A stretch of DNA of 17,629 nucleotides from Cyanobacteria bacterium OH_SFB_17 (GTDB taxonomy: Bacteria > Cyanobacteriota > Vampirovibrionia > Gastranaerophilales > Gastranaerophilaceae). The stretch's first letter is position 1. Each line of letters opens with the position of its first letter. Location of the stretch: NCBI GenBank assembly GCA_023395735.1, contig JAEWYI010000064.1, forward strand, positions 1 to 17,629, in the 5' to 3' direction. The notes beneath the pieces were generated by a model. The model saw nothing but the letters and a program-made list of their open reading frames with translations. It did not search any database and had not been told where the DNA came from. This document shows positions 11,069 through 17,629 of this stretch, piece by piece. The translations under genes and the position numbers were made by a program.

Positions 11069-13675
11069 ATGGCAAAAACGGAAATTAATCGTATAAACAG
11101 TATTGATGTCAACATTTCAGACACAACTCCTGTAATGCAACAGTATTTGGAAATCAAGCGTCAGCATCCGGGTGTTATTCTTTTGTACCGACTTGGAGAT
11201 TTTTACGAAACCTTTTTTGAAGACGCAGAAATTATGTCAAGAGAACTCGAATTGACACTTACAGGTCGCGATGCAGGACCTGTTTTAGGAAGAATTCCGC
11301 TCGCCGGAGTTCCTGCAAAAGCTATAGATAATTATCTTGAAAAGTTGATAGAAAAAAATTATAAAGTCGCTATCTGCGAGCAGCTAGAAGATCCTAAAGC
11401 CTCAAAAGGTATTGTTAAGCGCGGAGTTGTAAGACTTGTTACTGCAGGCACAATAACAGAGAGCAATTTGCTTGAAAAAAACAGCAACAACTATATTTGT
11501 GCTGTGTTTGAAGAAAAAAAAGCAGGAACTTCTACAGGTGTTTTCGGATTTGCATACACAGATATTTCGACAGGCGAGTTTAAAACAACGCAATCTTCAT
11601 TGGATATGATATTGTCTGAGCTTGCAAGACTTCAGCCATCAGAGGTTATAGCTCCTTCTGTTGCTCAAAAAATAATGCCTTTTCAGATTGTGCCTGAAGA
11701 AAAAATAGATTTACCTTCAGAAATTCAAAATCTCTACAATTGTTCAAAGGTGCCTTCTTCGGTTTTTGAATCGAATTTTTCTTTGAATAATTTAAAAACA
11801 GTTTTTAAAACAAATTCGCTTGACTCATTCGGATATCAAAATTACAAGCTTGGTTTTCAAGCCTCAGGTGCGCTTGTGGCTTATATTTGGGAAACAATGA
11901 AAGATAATTTTCCTAAATTCGATTCGATTGTTCCTTATGAGCTTTCAGAATTTGTAATAATTGATTCCAGTACAAGAAAAAATCTCGAATTGACTCAGAC
12001 ATTGAGAGAAAAAAACAAATATGGCTCCCTTCTTTGGGCGGTGGACAAGACAAAAACAAATATGGGCGCAAGGCTTCTGAAGTCTTGGATTTGCCAGCCT
12101 TTAAAAAATTATTCAGAAATCGTAAAAAGGCAAAATGTTGTTGAAGAACTTGTTGATAAAATGCAGGTTAGAGTTGAGCTTTCAGACATAATGTCAAAAA
12201 TTTATGATATTCAAAGGCTTTCCACAAGATTAAGCAATGGTTGCGCCAATCCAAGAGACTTTTTAAGCATAAAAGATACATTATTTTTGTTGCCTGATAT
12301 AAATAAAGTTTTAGAAAACTTGGACACGTCTTCTTTTTCAAAAATCAGTGATTATCAGGATGAGTTGGTCGAATTTGCAGGAATAATCGACAGAACGATA
12401 AGAGAAGATGCGCCTGTGCTTTCAAAAGACGGCGGTGTGATAAAATCCGGTGTTAGCGGTGAGTTGGACTATTTTAACGATTTGCTTACGGGCGGAGAAA
12501 AGTGGCTGAAAGAGTTTGAGGAAACAGAAAAAGAAAAGACCGGCATGAAGTTTTTAAAAGTCGGTTATAATAAAGTTTTTGGATTTTTTATCGAAATTTC
12601 AAATTCAAATCTTAATTTGGTTCCCGCAAATTATATCAGAAAGCAGACGCTTACAAACGCTGAGCGATTTATAACAGATGAATTAAAAAAACACGAAGAC
12701 GATGTTTTGTCCGCACAATTCAAGGCAAGAGAACTTGAAAATAAGCTTTTTGGCGACTTGAAAGAATATTCCAAAGAGTATGTCACAAAAATCAGAGAGG
12801 TTTCGGACTGTATCGCAAAAGCAGATGTTTTTGTTTCTTTGGCTACGGTTGCGGTAGAAAACAATTATGTTAAACCGTTGATTGACGAGGATTCTGATTT
12901 TGTCGTAAAAAATGGCAGACACCCTGTTTTAGAGAAAATTTTGCCCTTAGGCGCTTATGTTTCTAACGATTTGGAGCTTTCATACGGAAATGTTTCTGAG
13001 AAAACCGAGTTTATGATTTTAACAGGGCCAAACATGGCGGGTAAATCTACTTTTATGCGTCAAAATGCGCTTATTGCTATTCTTGCTCAGATTGGTTCGT
13101 TTGTGCCTGCTGATTATGTTAAATTGGGCTTGGTAGATAAAATTTTTACAAGAGTCGGTGCCAGTGATGATTTGACTTTGGGGCAATCTACTTTTATGGT
13201 TGAGATGATTGAAACGGCGAATATTCTCAATTCTGCAACAGAAAAAAGCCTGATTCTGCTTGACGAAATTGGCAGAGGAACAAGTACTTATGATGGAGTT
13301 GCTATCGCTTGGTCGGTTGCAGAATTTATCGCGACAAAAATTAAGGCAAGATGTATTTTTGCAACTCACTATCACGAGTTGAATGTCATGACAAATACGT
13401 ACCCTCAGATAAAAAATTATAGGATAACGATTTCAGAAGAAAACGGTGAAATCGAATTTTTGAGAAAGATTGTTCAAGGCGGCGCGAGCAAAAGTTACGG
13501 AATTCAGGTTGCAAAAATGGCAGGGCTTCCAAATAGCGTAATTTCGCGCTCACAAGAGTTGATGAATAAGATGCAAAGAGATTTTTCAAACAATTTATCC
13601 TCTCGCAAAAAAAATGATAAAGCTTCAACTCCGCCTGAGTTGGAAGTTCCTCAGCTTAATTTGTTTGGAGTTTAG
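11069..13675 (+). CDS. mutS: DNA mismatch repair protein MutS
   Basis: A complete MutS1 of 868 residues. It finds base mismatches and small loops after replication and recruits MutL. The mismatch-reading motif F45-Y46-E47 lies in RLGDFYETFFEDA, where Phe stacks on the mispaired base. Connector, lever and clamp domains follow. The ATPase has Walker A GPNMAGKST (653-661, K659), Walker B LILLDEIGRGTS (D732, E733) and the ATHYHELN switch region. The last residues, QLNLF (862-866), match the sliding-clamp binding consensus. ATG at 11069 has AAAGGGAT about 8 nt upstream. No mutL lies in the window. A TATCC/GGATA repeat (11046-11061) could partly cover the ribosome site; this may be chance. Confidence 0.98.
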   Translation: MAKTEINRINSIDVNISDTTPVMQQYLEIKRQHPGVILLYRLGDFYETFFEDAEIMSRELELTLTGRDAGPVLGRIPLAGVPAKAIDNYLEKLIEKNYKVAICEQLEDPKASKGIVKRGVVRLVTAGTITESNLLEKNSNNYICAVFEEKKAGTSTGVFGFAYTDISTGEFKTTQSSLDMILSELARLQPSEVIAPSVAQKIMPFQIVPEEKIDLPSEIQNLYNCSKVPSSVFESNFSLNNLKTVFKTNSLDSFGYQNYKLGFQASGALVAYIWETMKDNFPKFDSIVPYELSEFVIIDSSTRKNLELTQTLREKNKYGSLLWAVDKTKTNMGARLLKSWICQPLKNYSEIVKRQNVVEELVDKMQVRVELSDIMSKIYDIQRLSTRLSNGCANPRDFLSIKDTLFLLPDINKVLENLDTSSFSKISDYQDELVEFAGIIDRTIREDAPVLSKDGGVIKSGVSGELDYFNDLLTGGEKWLKEFEETEKEKTGMKFLKVGYNKVFGFFIEISNSNLNLVPANYIRKQTLTNAERFITDELKKHEDDVLSAQFKARELENKLFGDLKEYSKEYVTKIREVSDCIAKADVFVSLATVAVENNYVKPLIDEDSDFVVKNGRHPVLEKILPLGAYVSNDLELSYGNVSEKTEFMILTGPNMAGKSTFMRQNALIAILAQIGSFVPADYVKLGLVDKIFTRVGASDDLTLGQSTFMVEMIETANILNSATEKSLILLDEIGRGTSTYDGVAIAWSVAEFIATKIKARCIFATHYHELNVMTNTYPQIKNYRITISEENGEIEFLRKIVQGGASKSYGIQVAKMAGLPNSVISRSQELMNKMQRDFSNNLSSRKKNDKASTPPELEVPQLNLFGV

Positions 13676-13686
13676 AAAAATTTTTC

Positions 13687-13715
13687 TTCAACTTTTTACA
13701 TGATTGATTTATAAT
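13687..13715 (+). promoter_or_regulatory. Possible promoter of the 13771 gene
   Basis: TTCAAC (13687-13692), a 17-nt spacer and a perfect TATAAT (13710-13715). The -35 is poor (3 of 6). The leader would be about 50 nt and ends in the clear ribosome site AGGAG upstream of the ATG. Confidence 0.4.
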
Positions 13716-13770
13716 TTTGTCAAAGATATACTTTATCAAGGAAAAGATTACAAACAGGAGAAAATCCAAT

Positions 13771-14373
13771 ATGGGTTGTTTAAAAAATGTTTTTAAAGCT
13801 TTCGTGCTAGTATTTGCTGTCATAGGCTTTATTTCTATCGGCGGAAAAGATTATTTTGTAAATATGTGGAACAATTACATGAATCCGCCACACGATGTTA
13901 TGTTGGAGCGGGCAAAAAAAGTCGGAGATTTTTCAAAAGTTTCTGATGAATTTGAAATAGATAAAGCAGCGAGCGCATTGGGATACAATGGAGTTTTGGC
14001 TGAACATAAAAGCTCAGGTCAAAAGATGGTTGTAATAGATGGCGGCAAAAAACCGCTTTTGACTCCTGAAGATTTTAAAGATGAAAAAGTTGAAAAAAAA
14101 CTGAATGATTTGACAAAAAGATTTAAATATTCTGTTGTAAACGTTAAGGATTTAAAAATAACAAAAAAAGGGCATGTGAAATCTTTTGGAAAAGACGCGC
14201 CTTATGTAAGGTTTACGGCAAAAATAAGTAAGGTTCCATCAGGAGAAATTGAGGGAATTATTTCTTCGGTAAAAACTGAATCAGGACAGGTGCGTGTTTG
14301 TGTTTCAGCAAACGAGCAAGGCAAGTATTCTCAACTTATAGCAGAAGATTTTTTCAAAAAAATTAAAGAATAA
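13771..14373 (+). CDS. Membrane-anchored protein of unknown function
   Basis: I do not recognise this 200-residue protein. It has an N-terminal hydrophobic helix (about residues 8-24, KAFVLVFAVIGFISIGG) after a short basic stretch, so it is anchored in the inner membrane with the rest probably outside the cytoplasm. The remainder is soluble, Lys-rich, and alternates predicted helices and strands. Near the end it contains SGEIEGIISSVKTESGQVRV. The start is ATG at 13771 because AGGAG lies 10 nt upstream. A TTG at 13717 keeps the frame open for 18 more codons, but lacks a site and lies just after the -10. The gene sits between mutS and the pyrH operon with its own apparent promoter, so it is probably expressed alone. 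Confidence 0.75.
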   Translation: MGCLKNVFKAFVLVFAVIGFISIGGKDYFVNMWNNYMNPPHDVMLERAKKVGDFSKVSDEFEIDKAASALGYNGVLAEHKSSGQKMVVIDGGKKPLLTPEDFKDEKVEKKLNDLTKRFKYSVVNVKDLKITKKGHVKSFGKDAPYVRFTAKISKVPSGEIEGIISSVKTESGQVRVCVSANEQGKYSQLIAEDFFKKIKE

Positions 14374-14387
14374 AGCTATATTTTAAC

Positions 14388-14416
14388 TTTACAAACCTTT
14401 TGTTTTAAGGTAGAAT
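14388..14416 (+). promoter_or_regulatory. Promoter of the pyrH-frr-cdsA-rnc-rpe operon
   Basis: TTTACA (14388-14393), a 17-nt spacer and TAGAAT (14411-14416), each one base from consensus. Transcription would start near 14423, only about 20 nt before the pyrH ATG. Confidence 0.6.
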
Positions 14417-14441
14417 TGAGCAAAGAAAGCGATGGTATCCG

Positions 14442-15167
14442 ATGGGAAATGATTTAAAATATAATAGAATCTTATTAAAAATAAGCGGAGAGGCTCTTTT
14501 GGGTGAACAGGAGTTTGGAATTGACCAAAAACCTGTTTTGATGATTGCTCAAGAAATTAAAAAAGCTCACGATGAAGGGGTTGAAATTGCTGTTGTTGTC
14601 GGTGGAGGAAATATTTTCCGCGGAATGAAAAATAGCGCAAAGCTCGGTATGGATCAAGCATCAGGGGATTATGTCGGAATGCTTGCAACCGTTATGAATG
14701 CGATTGCACTCCAAAGTGCGCTACGCGCAATCGGTGTTTCATGCAGGGTTCAATCTGCGATTACGATGAACCAAATTGCAGAGCCTTATATCAGATTTAA
14801 AGCGATAAGACACCTTGAAAAAGGTCGTGTGGTTATTTTTGCAGCAGGAACAGGAAACCCTTTCTTTACAACAGATACGGCAGCTGCATTGAGGGCTTCA
14901 GAAATAAATGCTCAAGCAATGTTAATGGCTAAAAATGGTGTTGATGGGGTTTATACAGATGATCCTAAAACAAATCCGGCTGCGACAAAATTAGAAACAA
15001 TTAAATATGATGATATTATAAAAGATGGCTTAAAGGTTATGGATACTTCTTCTTGCGCGTTATGCAAACAGAATGATATTCCGATAATCGTTTTCGATTT
15101 TCAGGCAAAAGGCAGTATTTTAGATATTTTACATTCTAAAAAAGTAGGAACTTACGTAGGAGGATAA
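14442..15167 (+). CDS. pyrH: UMP kinase
   Basis: Uridylate kinase, 241 residues, the usual length. It phosphorylates UMP to UDP with ATP as a cytosolic hexamer, the first dedicated step from UMP to UTP and CTP. It belongs to the amino-acid-kinase fold. Motifs: K13-I-S-G16-E near the start, VVVGGGNIFRG (51-61) for phosphate binding, DYVGMLATVMNA (76-87), GTGNPFFTTDTAA (136-148), and DGVYTDDP (168-175). ATG at 14442 has no strong ribosome site, but the leader is short and the family N-terminus fits this start. It is the first gene of a tightly spaced operon, followed 1 nt later by frr, the common pyrH-frr arrangement. Confidence 0.97.
   Translation: MGNDLKYNRILLKISGEALLGEQEFGIDQKPVLMIAQEIKKAHDEGVEIAVVVGGGNIFRGMKNSAKLGMDQASGDYVGMLATVMNAIALQSALRAIGVSCRVQSAITMNQIAEPYIRFKAIRHLEKGRVVIFAAGTGNPFFTTDTAAALRASEINAQAMLMAKNGVDGVYTDDPKTNPAATKLETIKYDDIIKDGLKVMDTSSCALCKQNDIPIIVFDFQAKGSILDILHSKKVGTYVGG
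15158..15163 (+). promoter_or_regulatory. Ribosome binding site of frr inside the pyrH end
   Basis: AGGAGG five nt before the frr ATG, encoded within the last codons of pyrH (the Gly-Gly end). It fixes the frr start and suggests coupled translation. Confidence 0.85.
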
Positions 15168-15168
15168 T

Positions 15169-15735
15169 ATGTCAGAAGCAATAGAAGAATTATTTTTATA
15201 TGGTGAAGAAAAAATGGAAAAGGCTGTTGCGCAGCTAAGACGTGAATTTGGTACAATTCGCTCTGGCAGAGCTAATCCGATGATTTTGGATAAAGTTATG
15301 GTGGATTATTACGGTGCGCCGACCCCTTTGAGACAAATGTCACAGGTTAATGTGCAAGATGGTACAACACTTGTTATTTCTCCTTATGATAAAACTGCGA
15401 TGAAAGAAATCGAAAAAGCTATTATCAAAGCAGAAATCGGAATTACTCCAAACAGCGACGGTATTGTTATCAGGCTTGCTTTCCCACCTTTGACCGAGGA
15501 AAGAAGAAAAGAAATTACAAAAGATGTAAAAAAAATTGGTGAAGAATCCAAAGTCGCTATCAGAAACATCCGCCGAGATATGGTTGATGATTTGAAAAAG
15601 CTTGAAAAATCTGAAAATCTTCCTGAAGATGTTGTTAAAGACAATCAAGAAGAGATTCAAAAATTGACTGATAAATATGTAAAAATTATTGAAACAGCGG
15701 TTGAAGAAAAAGAAAAAGAGGTTTTAACAGTCTAA
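15169..15735 (+). CDS. frr: Ribosome recycling factor
   Basis: RRF, 188 residues, close to the usual 185. With EF-G it splits post-termination ribosomes so that they can be reused. The tRNA-shaped two-domain layout is evident: domain I helix at the start (MEKAVAQLRREFGTIRSGRA), the small domain II around 40-105 (VDYYGAPTPLRQMSQV, then VISPYDKTAMKEIEKAI), and the long C-terminal helices with the conserved IRNIRRD. Start ATG follows the pyrH stop by 1 nt with a perfect AGGAGG. Its stop overlaps the cdsA start by one base (TAATG). The usual uppS gene between frr and cdsA is absent. Confidence 0.97.
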   Translation: MSEAIEELFLYGEEKMEKAVAQLRREFGTIRSGRANPMILDKVMVDYYGAPTPLRQMSQVNVQDGTTLVISPYDKTAMKEIEKAIIKAEIGITPNSDGIVIRLAFPPLTEERRKEITKDVKKIGEESKVAIRNIRRDMVDDLKKLEKSENLPEDVVKDNQEEIQKLTDKYVKIIETAVEEKEKEVLTV

Positions 15736-16643
15736 TGTATTTGAACTTAAATAAAAATGCAACAAGGTTGTTAACAGGCGCAGTTATGGGGTTTACAGCT
15801 CTATGGTGCCTTCTGTACGGTGGAATAGCACTGTTGGGTTTGATTGCGGTTGTTGTTTATTTGGGTTCTAAAGAGTATGTTCAAATCTTAGAGCATAAAG
15901 GGTTTTTCCCAAGTTTAAAAATAATTTTAGTTTCAGATGCAATTTTTGCTTTGTTGGCTTATTTTAACAGATTTGACTTGGTCGCTATGGCTTTAACAAT
16001 TTGTTCAATATCTGCATTTATGTGGGTTTTGTTTAGAGGCAGACAACCTTATATAGCAAACGTTTCAACAACCATTTTGGGTTTTGTATATGGCGGATGG
16101 TTTCCTTTGCATTTGTTATTCTTGCGAGGGTTGAACGCAGAAAATTATCAAGGCTTTTTGAAATTGAATATCCAAAACGACGGACTCGGGTATGTTGTTC
16201 TTTTGTTTGTCGGAATTTTGATGACTGATACAGGGTGTTATTATTTCGGTAAAAAATTCGGGAAACATAAACTGGCTCCTATTATCAGTCCTAAAAAAAC
16301 TATTGAAGGCTCTGTTGGCGGTGCTGTTTGCGCGATTATCGGCTCTTTGATTGTCGGATATTTTATTCATTTAGAATTTTATCATGCAATTATTGCAGGG
16401 CTTTTGTGTACAACATTTGCTCAAATAGGTGATTTATGCGAATCTTTAATCAAAAGAGATGCAGGGGTCAAAGATTCAGGATGCCTTTTGCCGGGTCATG
16501 GCGGATTTTTGGATAGAACTGACAGTTACGTTTTGACAGTGCCTGTTATATTTTATTACTTTAAATATTTTGTTGTCTCAAATCAATTGAGTATTGATTT
16601 ATTCAACTTTATAAAAGGATTTTTCCATGCAATTGGAGCATAA
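15735..16643 (+). CDS. cdsA: Phosphatidate cytidylyltransferase (CDP-diacylglycerol synthase)
   Basis: CdsA, 302 residues, an inner-membrane enzyme that makes CDP-diacylglycerol from phosphatidic acid and CTP, the branch point for phospholipids. About eight hydrophobic segments run through the chain. The family signature is intact near the C-terminus (residues 240-263): KRDAGVKDSG, then PGHGGFLDRTD, whose acidic residues bind metal and substrate. Another typical stretch is LMTDTGCYYFGKKFGKHKLA, followed by ISPKKTIEGSVGG. The ATG shares its A with the frr stop codon, and the 3' end overlaps rnc by 17 nt. It is therefore translated as part of the pyrH operon. Confidence 0.96.
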   Translation: MYLNLNKNATRLLTGAVMGFTALWCLLYGGIALLGLIAVVVYLGSKEYVQILEHKGFFPSLKIILVSDAIFALLAYFNRFDLVAMALTICSISAFMWVLFRGRQPYIANVSTTILGFVYGGWFPLHLLFLRGLNAENYQGFLKLNIQNDGLGYVVLLFVGILMTDTGCYYFGKKFGKHKLAPIISPKKTIEGSVGGAVCAIIGSLIVGYFIHLEFYHAIIAGLLCTTFAQIGDLCESLIKRDAGVKDSGCLLPGHGGFLDRTDSYVLTVPVIFYYFKYFVVSNQLSIDLFNFIKGFFHAIGA

Positions 16644-17343
16644 ACAAAGAATTTCTAAGCTTGAACAGATTTTCAACATCAAAGTAAGTGATGAAAAGCT
16701 TTATTTGAAAGCGCTTACTCACAGTTCTTATACGAAAGAGAATTCTATAAGTTCGCTTGAAAATTATGAGCGGTTAGAGTTTTTGGGAGATGCGGTTTTA
16801 AAAATTTGTATTTCTGAAATTTTGTATAAAGAATTTCCCGAATATGCAGAAGGCGACTTGACAAAAATTCGATCTATAGCGGTGTCTGATGCGACTCTTG
16901 CAGATGTTGCCATAGAGCTTGGGTTGGACAAGCTTATTATTCTCGGAAAACAAGAAGAAAAAACAGGTGGAAGAAAAAGAAAATCCATTATTGCTTGTAC
17001 CTTTGAAGCTGTTTTGGGAGCTTGTTATCTGGAAAAAAAATCAGATGAACTTTTCAGTTTTTTGGAATCTAATTTTAAAAAAATAATTAAAAATCTTGAT
17101 GAAAATATTGATAAATTTAACGCAAAGGCAGTTTTGCAGGAATACACACAATCTCAAAATAAAAAAACGCCAGATTATCAGATTGTAAATGAGATAGGGC
17201 CTCAGCATGATAAACTTTTTGTTGTGGAGGTTTCTTATATGGGAAGTCCACTTTCCCAAGGGCAAGGAAAAACCAAAAGGGAAGCTGAGCAAGATGCGGC
17301 TTACAAGGCTTGTGTCAAGCTTGGTGTTATAGCAGGCGAATAA
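16627..17343 (+). CDS. rnc: Ribonuclease III, with Cys at one metal-binding position
   Basis: RNase III, 238 residues, close to the usual 226-240. It cuts double-stranded RNA in rRNA precursors and mRNAs. The nuclease domain shows THSSY (31-35), the signature ERLEFLGDAVL (48-58) with E48, E51 and D55, and EGDLTKIRS. A double-stranded-RNA-binding domain fills about 164-236 (AVLQEYTQ, then GKTKREAEQDAAYKA). The last catalytic block, normally (A)DxxEA, reads AC124-T-F-E127-A: the Glu is kept, but the metal-binding Asp (E. coli D114) is Cys. Residue 124 is encoded TGT at 16996-16998. ATG at 16627 lies inside the cdsA end with AAAGGA about 9 nt upstream. Confidence 0.96.
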   Translation: MQLEHKQRISKLEQIFNIKVSDEKLYLKALTHSSYTKENSISSLENYERLEFLGDAVLKICISEILYKEFPEYAEGDLTKIRSIAVSDATLADVAIELGLDKLIILGKQEEKTGGRKRKSIIACTFEAVLGACYLEKKSDELFSFLESNFKKIIKNLDENIDKFNAKAVLQEYTQSQNKKTPDYQIVNEIGPQHDKLFVVEVSYMGSPLSQGQGKTKREAEQDAAYKACVKLGVIAGE

Positions 17344-17372
17344 TTTTTGTAATTAATAAAAGGAAAAAGCAA

Positions 17373-17629
17373 TTGAAAATAATAGTTTCACCTTCAATAT
17401 TATCCGCAGATTTTGCAAATCTGCAAAGTGACATAAAAAAAGTTGAAGAAGCCGGCGCTGATTGGATTCATGTTGATGTTATGGATGGACATTTTGTTCC
17501 TAATATTACGATAGGCGCACCTGTGGTCAAATCTTTGAGAAGAATAACAAATCTACCTTTGGATGTTCATTTAATGATAGAAAATCCTGAAAAATACGTT
17601 GATTCTTTTATTGATGCAGGCGCTGATAT
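17373..17629 (+). CDS. rpe: Ribulose-phosphate 3-epimerase (N-terminal part)
   Basis: The first 85 codons of Rpe; the gene runs past the window edge. Rpe interconverts ribulose-5-phosphate and xylulose-5-phosphate in the pentose phosphate pathway. The TIM-barrel start is unmistakable: SPSILSADFANL, then HVDVMDGHFVPNITIGAPVV with metal-binding His and the catalytic Asp, then LDVHLMIENPEKY with the second metal-binding Asp/His pair. The start is TTG at 17373-17375, with AAAAGGA about 10 nt upstream. It lies 29 nt after rnc and is the likely fifth gene of the pyrH operon. Confidence 0.95.
   Translation, partial: MKIIVSPSILSADFANLQSDIKKVEEAGADWIHVDVMDGHFVPNITIGAPVVKSLRRITNLPLDVHLMIENPEKYVDSFIDAGAD

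Noticed and set aside
13676..13692. Terminator after mutS at the GAAAAATTTTTC palindrome
   Set aside because: It is a self-complementary A/T run without a loop or GC stem, which is not a plausible terminator.

Overview
The window is AT-rich bacterial chromosome. Its gene style suggests a Gastranaerophilales/Melainabacteria-type member of the non-photosynthetic cyanobacterial relatives. The clues are a pilin-like protein with the FTLAEV...IGIIGII...MTIPNLI head typical of that group, a short XRE regulator, a SpoIID-domain protein without other sporulation genes, several TTG/GTG starts and often weak Shine-Dalgarno sites. This placement rests on recognition of protein style, not on a phylogenetic marker.

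Left part (1-2290, minus strand): a gene for the nucleoid protein HU with a long, structured leader behind a good sigma-70-like promoter; a compact secreted SpoIID/LytB-domain cell-wall protein; and an unrecognised Ala/Lys/Gly-rich protein.

Centre (2264-7581, minus strand): the most unusual region. A small XRE regulator is followed by a 1433-residue protein that carries two SF1 helicase modules in one chain, the first degenerate and AddB/RecC-like, the second with all motifs intact and UvrD/AddA-like. A RecB/AddB-type nuclease gene with a probable 4Fe-4S cysteine set overlaps its end by 4 nt. I read this as a rearranged AddAB/RecBCD-like DNA-end-processing machine. Inside the active helicase module, between motifs Ib and II, sits a complete DUF559 (Vsr-like) nuclease domain. 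It is bounded by 40-bp inverted repeats that match at 38 of 40 positions, and each repeat also folds on itself into a 10-bp GC hairpin. The whole block adds exactly 150 codons, and removing it with one copy of a flanking TTTT leaves a perfectly open host gene. It looks like a mobile, protein-compatible cassette.

Right part (7562-17629, plus strand): a pilin-like gene whose promoter overlaps that of the XRE gene; the potassium transporter Kup; an exported von Willebrand A protein with an intact MIDAS; MutS with a clamp-binding peptide at its extreme C-terminus; a small membrane-anchored protein of unknown function; and a tightly packed operon pyrH-frr-cdsA-rnc-rpe (UMP kinase, ribosome recycling, CDP-diacylglycerol synthesis, RNase III, pentose-phosphate epimerase, the last cut by the window edge). 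RNase III has Cys where a metal-binding Asp is expected.

No rRNA, tRNA, CRISPR array or complete conventional insertion sequence was seen.
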